Shown here: in pieces, positions 16,292 through 23,842 of the stretch | Position numbering within the stretch: position 1 is the first letter of the stretch | Layout: each line of letters opens with the position of its first letter | Assembly (NCBI RefSeq): GCF_900106045.1 | Contig: NZ_LT629802.1 | Span: 4,402,001 to 4,466,000, forward strand | Source: Pseudomonas mucidolens | GTDB lineage: Bacteria; Pseudomonadota; Gammaproteobacteria; Pseudomonadales; Pseudomonadaceae | Length of the DNA stretch: 64,000 bases | Direction of reading: 5' to 3' | Program-made: the position numbers and the translations under genes | Notes under the pieces: model-generated | The model's input: only the letters and a program-made list of their open reading frames with translations | The model's database searches: none | What the model was told of the DNA's origin: nothing

Positions 16292-17097
16292 CAGAGTGCA
16301 TCCCCGTAACGTTGCTTGCGCTCGTGGAGCTTGGCCGCCTTGCGTTCCAGCAAGAGCAGCAGCGCCGCTTCGTCGGCCAGGAGCTGGCGCAGCGGCTGCT
16401 GGAAATAGCCCTTGAGAAAGCGCAGTTTGTCGCGCCGGGTCAGGCCAATGTCCAACGCCGAGAAATACAGTCCCGCCAGGTCCTTGTTGCGCCAGCGCAA
16501 CGGAATGTTCGCACGCACCTGGGCACGGTGCAGGTCAATCACCGAGAGCTTGAAGTCGTTCGCCACCAACGGTTTGTCGGTGTGCAGCAGGAAGTGGCAG
16601 ATGTAGCAGTCGCGATGGTTGACCCCGGCGCGGTGCATCATGCCGGTCATGCGTGCCACTTCGGCAATCAGCGCGCGTTTGATCACGGGGTTGGGCGGTT
16701 GCTTGACCCAGTCCAGACTCAAGTCTTCGAGACTGACAGTCGGCGCCAGCTCTTCGGTGACGATGAACGAGTGCTGGTCGGCCGGATTGCTGCCCTTCTC
16801 GCCATACGCCACAGCGGTCATGGTGGGTACCCCGACGGCTTGCAAGCGTTGAATCGCCAGCCATTCCTGGCCGGCGCCGAGGACCGGCAACTTGGCGGTG
16901 ATGAGGTTCTTGAGGATCTCGGCCCAGCCGATCCCCCGATGGATCTTCACGAAAAAGCCGTGGCCGTCCACCTCCGTACGCAAGGTACGGCGGGCATCCA
17001 GTTCACGGTACACCTGGCCGTCCAGCTTCTCGACCTCGGCAAACGCATCGCGTCCGGCCCATAAGGTCTTGAACGGTTCGGCAAGAATCAACTTCAT
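16291..17097 (-). CDS. waaP: LPS core heptose(I) kinase WaaP
   Basis: A 268-residue kinase, the same length as the P. aeruginosa enzyme. The catalytic loop is NHRDCYICH, and the catalytic Asp falls at residue 163, matching the Asp163 reported for P. aeruginosa WaaP. VIDLHRAQ supplies the metal-binding Asp. It phosphorylates heptose I and is essential for viability in P. aeruginosa. It follows waaG with a 4-base overlap and is followed by wapP with a 1-base overlap. Confidence 0.95.
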   Translation of the reverse strand: MKLILAEPFKTLWAGRDAFAEVEKLDGQVYRELDARRTLRTEVDGHGFFVKIHRGIGWAEILKNLITAKLPVLGAGQEWLAIQRLQAVGVPTMTAVAYGEKGSNPADQHSFIVTEELAPTVSLEDLSLDWVKQPPNPVIKRALIAEVARMTGMMHRAGVNHRDCYICHFLLHTDKPLVANDFKLSVIDLHRAQVRANIPLRWRNKDLAGLYFSALDIGLTRRDKLRFLKGYFQQPLRQLLADEAALLLLLERKAAKLHERKQRYGDAL

Positions 17098-18218
17098 CGG
17101 TTTGGCTCCGCCAGAATCAGGTCCGCAGCGTACTGCGGCATGCTATAGAGGTCGGCCGTCTCAGCGAAAGCCAGACCATTGCGGCTCCAGGCCGCACGCG
17201 CGTGTGGATCGTCGAGCATATCCACCAAATACTGGTTGAGCTGGTCCTGCTCGAACGGTTCGTCCAACACTCGGCCGCTTTGGGCCTTATCGATGTAGAA
17301 CGCGTAACCGCAGACCTTGCTCACCAGTACCGGGAGGCCGGCGACCACCGCTTCGATCAGCACCATGCCGGCCGCCTCGTTGTAGGCCGGGTGGATCAGC
17401 AAGTCGGCTCCCAGCAGGAAGCGCGGGATGTCGCTGCGGCCCTTGAAGAACTGCACCTGCTCGCCCAAGCCCAGCGCGGCACTCTGCAATTGGAATACTT
17501 TGGGGTCGTCTTGCCCGATTACAAACAGCCGGGTGCGTTTCTTCAGCGATGCAGGCAATGCAGCCACGGCCTTGAGGCTGCGGTCGACGCCCTTGGTCTT
17601 GAAGCCCGAGCCAATTTGCACCAGCAGCAGATCATCCTCCGCCAAGCCGAACTCACCGCGGAATTCGGCGCGAATCGCGCCAGCGTTGGGCGGTGCGCGA
17701 CGATCACGACTGATGCCCGGCGGCAGAAAGTGGAAACGCCTGGCAGGCGTACCGTAATACTTGCTGAACAATGCCTGCTGCTGTTCGGACAGCACCATGA
17801 TTTCGGTCTTGGCGTCCTTGTCGAACACCGCTCGCTCGTACTCGGCAAAGTGTTTATAGCGGCCGAACCAGCGGTACATCGGGTTGCGCAAGGTTTGCGC
17901 CTTGTCTTCAAACACACCGTCGGCGGCAAAGTACACATCCAGCCCCGGCATCTTGTTGAAGCCCACCACCCGGTCGACCGGACGCTTGCCCAGATCGGCC
18001 TGGATCCAGGCGAAGAGCTTTTCGTTACGCCGATGATTGAACAGCGCCTTGACCGGCGCCACCAGCACTTCAAAACCGGGTGGTACCTCGCCTTCCCAGA
18101 TCAGGGTATAGACGCGAATTCGGTGCCCGCGCTGCTGGCATTCCAGGGCAATGCGCATGAAATCGCGCTGCAGACCACCGAATGGAAAATATTTGTACAG
18201 TACAAAGGCCAGTTGCAT
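17094..18218 (-). CDS. waaG: LPS core glycosyltransferase WaaG
   Basis: A 374-residue GT4 glycosyltransferase. It has the N-terminal LAFVLYKYFPFGGLQRD acceptor-side motif of WaaG, the donor-site LVQIGSGFKTKGVDRSL, and HPAYNEAAGMVLIEA holding the E-x7-E motif. It adds the first outer-core hexose to heptose II at the cytoplasmic face (glucose in E. coli, GalN in P. aeruginosa as I recall). ATG 18218 shares a base with the waaC stop, and the 3' end overlaps waaP. Confidence 0.93.
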   Translation of the reverse strand: MQLAFVLYKYFPFGGLQRDFMRIALECQQRGHRIRVYTLIWEGEVPPGFEVLVAPVKALFNHRRNEKLFAWIQADLGKRPVDRVVGFNKMPGLDVYFAADGVFEDKAQTLRNPMYRWFGRYKHFAEYERAVFDKDAKTEIMVLSEQQQALFSKYYGTPARRFHFLPPGISRDRRAPPNAGAIRAEFRGEFGLAEDDLLLVQIGSGFKTKGVDRSLKAVAALPASLKKRTRLFVIGQDDPKVFQLQSAALGLGEQVQFFKGRSDIPRFLLGADLLIHPAYNEAAGMVLIEAVVAGLPVLVSKVCGYAFYIDKAQSGRVLDEPFEQDQLNQYLVDMLDDPHARAAWSRNGLAFAETADLYSMPQYAADLILAEPNR

Positions 18219-19279
18219 CAGTGCTGCTCCTCAGCCAGTAACAACGTGCTCAGGCGGCTTGCCACACGCTCAGGATTCAGTCGCGTGAAACACAACGGCG
18301 ATTCACGCTTGAGATCAAACCGACGCTGATCTTCGGCCGTCGGTTGATACGTACATTTCTTTTGCAGGCACGGCGCGCACGGAAAATCGCTGGCCAGATG
18401 GATCTGCGCCTTGCCATAGGCGCCGGTCAGTCCCGGATTGGTCGGGCCAAACAGGGAAATCGTCGGCACGTCCAGGGCGGCCGCCAAATGGCCGAGACCC
18501 GTGTCCACCGCAACGCAGGCCCTGGCACCCGCCAGGACCCGTGCCACACCGGCGAGGTTGAGTTTGGGCAACACTTGGGCATTGTCCAGACCTTGGGCCA
18601 GGCGTTCGGCGCGGGCTTTTTCGGCCGGGTTGCCCCACGGCAACTTCACGTCCACCCCCAGGCGGCCCATGCGCTCAGCCAAGTCACGCCAATAGGCTTC
18701 AGGCCAATGCTTGGTGTCCCAGGTGGTGCCATGCAGCAGCAGCACGAATGGTTTTTTCGGTGGCAGGCCGAGCAATTTCTCGACGCTCAGACCGTAATCA
18801 CCCAAGCCTTTGGGTAAGTCGTAGCCCAGAGCCACCGCGAACAACTGGCGCAAGCGTTCGACCGCGTGCTGTCCACGCGCCACGGCCAGCCGCCGGGAAT
18901 AGAAGCGCGCGGCAATCGGCTCGCGGGCCGACTGCTTATCGAACCCCGCCACCGGCGCGCGTACGTAGCGCGTCAGCCAGGCGCTTTTCAGCAGGCCTTG
19001 GGCGTCGATCACCAGGTCGTATTTAGTCGATTGGACCTGCTGTTTGAAACGCCGCCATTCGCCGCTCTTGATGGTTTGCCAGAGGTTCTTGCGCCAGCGG
19101 CGAATCGCCACCGGGATCACCTTGTCCACCGCGGGATGCCAGGTCGGGATCTCGGCGAAGCCTTCTTCCACCACCCAGTCGAAACGAATCCCCGGAATCG
19201 CCCGGGCCGCATCAGTCAGCGCCGGCAGGGCATGAATCACATCGCCCAGGGATGAGGTCTTGATTACCAGTACCCGCAA
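18218..19279 (-). CDS. waaC: Heptosyltransferase I WaaC (TTG start)
   Basis: This enzyme adds the first heptose to Kdo in the LPS inner core. The 353 residues match the usual length. Family motifs are VIKTSSLGDVIHALPAL at the N-terminus, VAVDTGLGHLAAALDVPTI and LFGPTNPGLTGAYG. The conserved N-terminus is RVLVIKTSSLGD, and the only in-frame start just before it is TTG at 19279, spaced one base from the waaF stop and preceded by gagg. Far-upstream ATG-like codons would lie within waaF and add an unrelated tail, so I prefer TTG. Confidence 0.9.
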   Translation of the reverse strand: MRVLVIKTSSLGDVIHALPALTDAARAIPGIRFDWVVEEGFAEIPTWHPAVDKVIPVAIRRWRKNLWQTIKSGEWRRFKQQVQSTKYDLVIDAQGLLKSAWLTRYVRAPVAGFDKQSAREPIAARFYSRRLAVARGQHAVERLRQLFAVALGYDLPKGLGDYGLSVEKLLGLPPKKPFVLLLHGTTWDTKHWPEAYWRDLAERMGRLGVDVKLPWGNPAEKARAERLAQGLDNAQVLPKLNLAGVARVLAGARACVAVDTGLGHLAAALDVPTISLFGPTNPGLTGAYGKAQIHLASDFPCAPCLQKKCTYQPTAEDQRRFDLKRESPLCFTRLNPERVASRLSTLLLAEEQH

Positions 19280-19280
19280 C

Positions 19281-20315
19281 TCAGTGAACCTCGACCACGG
19301 AGCCTTGCAACCGCTGCAAGGCATCAGCCACAGACTGTGGCAGCAACTGACGCAGGCAGTTGTAGTGGCCAAAGCGGCAGGTGCGGTCAAAGCACGGACT
19401 GCATTCCAGGCCCAGGCGTACCACTTCGACCTTGTCGGCCAACGGCGGCGTGAAACCGGGAGACGTGGAGCCATAGACCGCCACCAGCGGACGGTTCAGC
19501 GCGGCCGCCACGTGCATCAGGCCGGAATCGTTGGACACCACCGAATCCGCGCAGGACATCAGGTCGATGGCCTCGGCCAGCGACGTATCGCCGCTGAGGT
19601 TGACGGCCTCTTCGCGCAAACCGGGGATCAGGCGCTGGCGGATATCTTCTCCCACCGAATGATCGTTTTTCGAACCGAACAACCAGACCTGCCAGCCCTC
19701 GCGGATTTTCATCTCGGCGACTTTCGCGTAATGCTCCGACGGCCAGCGCTTGGACTCACCAAACTCGGCCCCCGGACACAGCGCCAGCACCGGCCGATCG
19801 AGGCTCAGGCCGAACTTGGCCAAGGCTGCGTCGCGGCAAACCGGATCAATTTGCAGGCTGGGGCGCGGGTACGTCGCAGGCAATTCGGCGCCCGGCGCGT
19901 AGGCCAGGGCCATGAAGCGCTCGATCATCAGCGGGTAACGAGCCTTGTCGAGCTTGCGCACATCGTTGAGCAGGCCATAACGAAACTCGCCGCGCCAGCC
20001 GGTACGCTTGGGGATGCCGGCGAAAAACGGCACCAACGCCGATTTCATCGAGTTGGGCAGCAGGATCGCTTGATCGTACTGGCCGCCCAGGGATTTGCCG
20101 ATGCGTCGACGGGTCGCCAGTTCCAGGGCGCCATGGCCCAGCGGAAAGCTCAAGGCCTGACGCACTTCAGGCATGCGCTCCAGGATCGGACGGCTCCACT
20201 CGGGGGCGAGCACGTCGATCTGGCAGTCGGGATGACGTTGTTTCAGACACTGAAACAGTGTCTGCGCCATCACCATGTCACCGACCCAACTGGGCCCAAC
20301 GATCAGAATATTCAT
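19281..20315 (-). CDS. waaF: Heptosyltransferase II WaaF
   Basis: This enzyme adds the second heptose to the LPS inner core. The 344 residues match the family. Motifs include MNILIVGPSWVGDMVMAQ, LCPGAEFGESKRWP and SNDSGLMHVAAALNRP. I chose ATG 20315, which has ggaa 5 bases upstream; in-frame codons further upstream run into REP sequence. This is the first gene of the minus-strand waaF-waaC-waaG-waaP-wapP run. A strong 14-bp hairpin ends 14 bases before the start codon. Confidence 0.95.
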   Translation of the reverse strand: MNILIVGPSWVGDMVMAQTLFQCLKQRHPDCQIDVLAPEWSRPILERMPEVRQALSFPLGHGALELATRRRIGKSLGGQYDQAILLPNSMKSALVPFFAGIPKRTGWRGEFRYGLLNDVRKLDKARYPLMIERFMALAYAPGAELPATYPRPSLQIDPVCRDAALAKFGLSLDRPVLALCPGAEFGESKRWPSEHYAKVAEMKIREGWQVWLFGSKNDHSVGEDIRQRLIPGLREEAVNLSGDTSLAEAIDLMSCADSVVSNDSGLMHVAAALNRPLVAVYGSTSPGFTPPLADKVEVVRLGLECSPCFDRTCRFGHYNCLRQLLPQSVADALQRLQGSVVEVH

Positions 20316-20329
20316 GTAGTTTCCACAAA

Positions 20330-20361
20330 CGATGCGGGGAGGCTCATGCCTCCCCGCATCG
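20330..20361. other. GC-rich hairpin just upstream of waaF
   Basis: A perfect 14-bp inverted repeat (20330-20343 with 20348-20361, arm cgatgcggggaggc, loop tcat). On the minus strand it is followed by tttgtggaaactac and the waaF ATG. It could be a glnE terminator with a poor T-run or a 5' leader structure of waaF; the sequence alone does not decide. Confidence 0.6.
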
Positions 20362-20385
20362 ATAATTACTGTGGATCGGGCTTTT

Positions 20386-20472
20386 TGTGGGAGCGGGCTT
20401 GCTCGCGACAGCATCACCCCGGTCTGGCAGAGAGACCGCAGCACCTGCATCGCGAGCAAGCCCGCTCCCACA
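20386..20472. repeat. REP doublet between glnE and waaF
   Basis: A perfect 23-bp inverted repeat (20386-20408 with 20450-20472) with arm tgtgggagcgggcttgctcgcga, separated by 41 bases. It is the gtgggagcgggcttgctcgcga variant of the REP family also seen at 13086 and 58390. It lies downstream of the glnE stop codon. Confidence 0.9.
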
Positions 20473-20519
20473 TAAAGCCGATTTCCACATTAGATTGGCG
20501 TCGCTCAATTAATCGAACG

Positions 20520-23459
20520 TCAGCTTAACCCCAACGCATGCCAAATTCGCTTCACTTGGCGCCGTTCGTCCACGAACTGGTCACCGGCAACCACCCCAGC
20601 CTCGTTTTGCAAGGCCTGACGATGGGCAGCCGAGCGGTAAGACTTATACACCTCGCGCAGCAGGTGAGCATCGGCGGCGGGCATCAGCCCGACCTGCTCC
20701 AGGCCTTCCAGAATGCGAATGTTGTCGGTGTAGCGCAGCAACGTTGGATGTTGCGCAGACCACGCCAAAGCCGCGTATTGCACCATAAATTCAATATCGA
20801 CGATACCTCCGGCGTCCTGCTTGAGGTCGAACGACACCGTCGGCTCGAAGGCATTCGCCGCCGTTCCCGCCGCCGTGGACTTGGTCCCCAGGCTGCCGCG
20901 CATCTTGGCACGCATCTCGCTGACCTCCTGGCGCAGCTTCGCCAGGTCCTGCCCACGCCCCAACACCCGCGCCCGCACCTCTTCAAATGCCCGACCGACA
21001 TCCTGGCTGCCCACCAACACCCGCGCGCGGACCAGGGCCTGGTGTTCCCAGGTCCAGGCCTCATTCTCTTGATAGCGGGCGAACGCGCCCAGCGAACTCA
21101 CCAACAACCCGGACGCGCCGGACGGTCGCAGACGCATATCCACTTCGTAGAGTTGCCCGGAGTTGGTCTGGGTGGTCAGCAAGTGGATGATCCGCTGCCC
21201 CAGGCGGGTGAAGAATTGCGCACCGTCGATCGGCTTGGCGCCGTCGGTTTCCGCCTGTGGATCACCGTCGTGGATAAACACCAGGTCCAAGTCTGAACCA
21301 TGCCCCAGTTCGATGCCGCCGACTTTTCCATAACCGACAATGATGAAGCCGGGATCGCACAGCGTGCCATCCATTCGCAGCGGCGCGCCGTGACGGGCGA
21401 CGGTCTGGCGCCAGGCCAGCGCCAGCACTTGCTCGAGAATCGCTTCGGCAAGCCAGGTCAGGTAATCACTGACTTTCATCAACGGCAGACTGCCGGCAAT
21501 TTCCGACGCGGCCACACGCAAGCGGTGAGCCAGCTTGAAATGGCGCAAGGCTTCCATCTGCTGTTCGAGATCGTCCTCGGGAATCCGCGTCAGGCGCTCG
21601 CGCAGTTCGGCGGCCAGCTCCGGCGCCTGGGGCGGCTTGAACAGCCGGCCTTCGTTGAGCAACTCGTCAAGCAACAGCGGGAAGCGGGTGATCTGCTCAG
21701 CGATCCACGGGCTCGCCGCACACAGGGTCAACAGCCGACGCAGGGCGTCAGGATTTTCCGTCAACAACACCAGATAAGCGGAACGTCGGGCGACCGCTTC
21801 CACCAGCGGCAGCACGCGCTCCAGTACCAGATCCGGGTCGGCGTGCTCGACCGCCTGGGCCAATAACCGTGGGATAAACGCGTCCAGGCGCTCGCGCCCG
21901 AGGCGTTGCATCGAGCGCAGTTGGGAGCTGCCGCGCAATCCAGCCAGGGTTTTCAGGGCTTTAGGCGCATCCTTGAATCCGCCTTCCTGCAGTTGTCGGC
22001 ACGCGGCCTCTTCGTCCTGGGACTCTTCCCACAACGGCAGCCACTCACCGCCCACCACCAGTTCGCTTTCTTCACCTTCCTCTTCATCAGGGTCGGCGAT
22101 CACCTGACGGAAATGCCAGTCGACCCGGCCACGCCAGTACATCAACTGCTCATGGAACGCGCTCCAGTCCGCAAACCCCATCATGAAGGCAATGCGCGCC
22201 TGATCTTCAGCGCCATCGGGGAGCATTTGTGTCTGGCGGTCGGCGATGGCCTGGATCGCGTGTTCGGTGTAACGCAGAAATTCATACCCGCTGCGTAACT
22301 CGGCAATCACCGCCGGGGGCAAATAGCCCTGACCTTCAAGCGTGCTCAGCACCTTCAATAAGGGACGCTGCTGCAGGCTGAGGTCACGCCCGCCGTGAAT
22401 CAATTGAAACGCCTGGGCGATAAACTCAACCTCGCGAATCCCACCGGAACCCAGCTTGATGTTGTCGGCCATGCCCTTGCGCCGCACTTCCTGCTGGATC
22501 AGCTGCTTCATGGTACGCAGCGCTTCAATCGCGGAAAAATCCAGATAGCGCCGGTAGACAAAAGGTCGCAGCAGGTCAAGCAATTGCGCGCCGGCCACTT
22601 GGTCACCGGCGACCACCCGCGCCTTGATCATGGCGTAGCGTTCCCAGTCGCGGCCCTGATCCTGGTAATACTGCTCCAGCGCATTGAAGCTGAGCACCAG
22701 CGCCCCGGCCGAGCCGTAAGGTCGCAGACGCATGTCGACACGAAACACGAAACCGTCGACGGTCATTGGGTCCAGGGCCTTGATCAGCTTCTGACCCAGG
22801 CGAATAAAAAACTCCTGGTTATCCAGGGCGCGCTTGACGCCCACGGTTTCGCCGCCTTCGGGGTAGGCGAAGATCAGGTCGATGTCGGACGACAGGTTCA
22901 GCTCCACCGCGCCGAGCTTGCCCATGCCGAGAATGACCATATGTTGCGGCTCGCCGCTGCGTCGACCGGTGGGCGTGCCGAACTGCTCACAGTGACGCTG
23001 GTACAGCCAGTGATACGCCTGGTCGATGCTGGCGTCGGCCATGTCGGACAGATCGCGGCACGTCTGGATCAGGTCCGCCTGTCGGGTCAGGTCGCGCCAA
23101 ATGATGCGTACTTGCTGGCGTGTGCGCTGACGACGCAGGACACGCCCCAACTCATCTTCGGTTTCGGCTTGCTGCACGGCGGTGGCAAGCTGCCCGCACA
23201 GCTCTGTGGGCGCAAAGCCGCGATCCAGCTCGCCCCCGGCGACCAACTCGAGCAACATCAAAGGGTCACGAACACTCTGTTCAATGACGAAGTCACTGGC
23301 AGCGCACACCCGAGCGAAGTCAGCCCAGCGTTGTGCAGTCCAGTCGCAGAGGCCATGATCATCATCCAATTGCGCCACGGCGGCGCGGAACGACTGTTCG
23401 GCCCGGCTGATAAATGGTTTGAGAATGGCCGGCAGTTCGGCGAGCATGGGAAGGCTCAT
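20520..23459 (-). CDS. glnE: Bifunctional glutamine synthetase adenylyltransferase / deadenylase GlnE
   Basis: GlnE tunes nitrogen assimilation by adding AMP to, or removing it from, glutamine synthetase under PII control. The 979 residues form two nucleotidyltransferase halves. The N-terminal deadenylase has GKLGAVELNLSSDIDLIF; the C-terminal adenylylase has GYGKVGGIELGHGSDLDLVF. Each carries the G-x-D-x-D type catalytic pair and is followed by a helical domain. ATG 23459 is the natural start. The gene diverges from aceE across a 383-base regulatory gap. Confidence 0.96.
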   Translation of the reverse strand: MSLPMLAELPAILKPFISRAEQSFRAAVAQLDDDHGLCDWTAQRWADFARVCAASDFVIEQSVRDPLMLLELVAGGELDRGFAPTELCGQLATAVQQAETEDELGRVLRRQRTRQQVRIIWRDLTRQADLIQTCRDLSDMADASIDQAYHWLYQRHCEQFGTPTGRRSGEPQHMVILGMGKLGAVELNLSSDIDLIFAYPEGGETVGVKRALDNQEFFIRLGQKLIKALDPMTVDGFVFRVDMRLRPYGSAGALVLSFNALEQYYQDQGRDWERYAMIKARVVAGDQVAGAQLLDLLRPFVYRRYLDFSAIEALRTMKQLIQQEVRRKGMADNIKLGSGGIREVEFIAQAFQLIHGGRDLSLQQRPLLKVLSTLEGQGYLPPAVIAELRSGYEFLRYTEHAIQAIADRQTQMLPDGAEDQARIAFMMGFADWSAFHEQLMYWRGRVDWHFRQVIADPDEEEGEESELVVGGEWLPLWEESQDEEAACRQLQEGGFKDAPKALKTLAGLRGSSQLRSMQRLGRERLDAFIPRLLAQAVEHADPDLVLERVLPLVEAVARRSAYLVLLTENPDALRRLLTLCAASPWIAEQITRFPLLLDELLNEGRLFKPPQAPELAAELRERLTRIPEDDLEQQMEALRHFKLAHRLRVAASEIAGSLPLMKVSDYLTWLAEAILEQVLALAWRQTVARHGAPLRMDGTLCDPGFIIVGYGKVGGIELGHGSDLDLVFIHDGDPQAETDGAKPIDGAQFFTRLGQRIIHLLTTQTNSGQLYEVDMRLRPSGASGLLVSSLGAFARYQENEAWTWEHQALVRARVLVGSQDVGRAFEEVRARVLGRGQDLAKLRQEVSEMRAKMRGSLGTKSTAAGTAANAFEPTVSFDLKQDAGGIVDIEFMVQYAALAWSAQHPTLLRYTDNIRILEGLEQVGLMPAADAHLLREVYKSYRSAAHRQALQNEAGVVAGDQFVDERRQVKRIWHALGLS

Positions 23460-23842
23460 GGTCTATCCTTGTTCGGCGCGTAAATGGCTTGCGGCAGTGA
23501 ACGCAAGAAGTGCGCTTGATGGAGCACTGTCGAACAAAAGTTAGAAATAGCTGAAAATTTATATTTTTTGGCAGGTAACATTAACTCTCTACCTTTTCTT
23601 GTTCGCAAAAGATCAACAATAACGATTATGCTCACCAGCAAGACCGAGCAATCACCTCGGTCTTGTGTAGTTTTACTACTCGTATATACATTCGAAAGGC
23701 TGAAATGGTCGACGATTTGTAGTAAAACTACAGGACGCCGGAACAACCTCCGGCCATCCAAGAATTTATGTCGTCTGCCCACAAGGCCAGTCGCAAACTT
23801 CAGGCAACCGATTCTGGTAGCCTTTCCGCCCTGGAGCAAGCC
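23460..23842. promoter_or_regulatory. Divergent glnE-aceE intergenic region
   Basis: This 383-base stretch has no convincing gene. The part near glnE (about 23535-23635) is unusually AT-rich for this genome. Then follow a 10-bp hairpin (23639-23648 with 23656-23665), two GTAGTnnnACTAC palindromes and a possible promoter between them. TTGTGT at 23663 and TATACA at 23685, with a 16-base spacer, is a weak sigma-70 candidate reading toward aceE, overlapping the first palindrome. The aceE ribosome site ggag lies at about 23833. Confidence 0.5.
23667..23731. promoter_or_regulatory. Pair of GntR-type operator-like palindromes upstream of aceE
   Basis: GTAGTTTTACTAC at 23667-23679 and GTAGTAAAACTAC at 23719-23731 are exact reverse complements. 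Each has the form GTAGT-N3-ACTAC. Their centres are 52 bp apart, close to five helical turns. The arm GT-N3-AC matches the general operator style of FadR/PdhR-type GntR regulators. They flank the candidate aceE promoter. The regulator's identity is inference. Confidence 0.6.

Noticed and set aside
23639..23665. Ten-bp hairpin upstream of aceE as a terminator
   Set aside because: No T-run follows and no plus-strand gene precedes it; it overlaps the possible -35 region, so I only mention it within the regulatory region.
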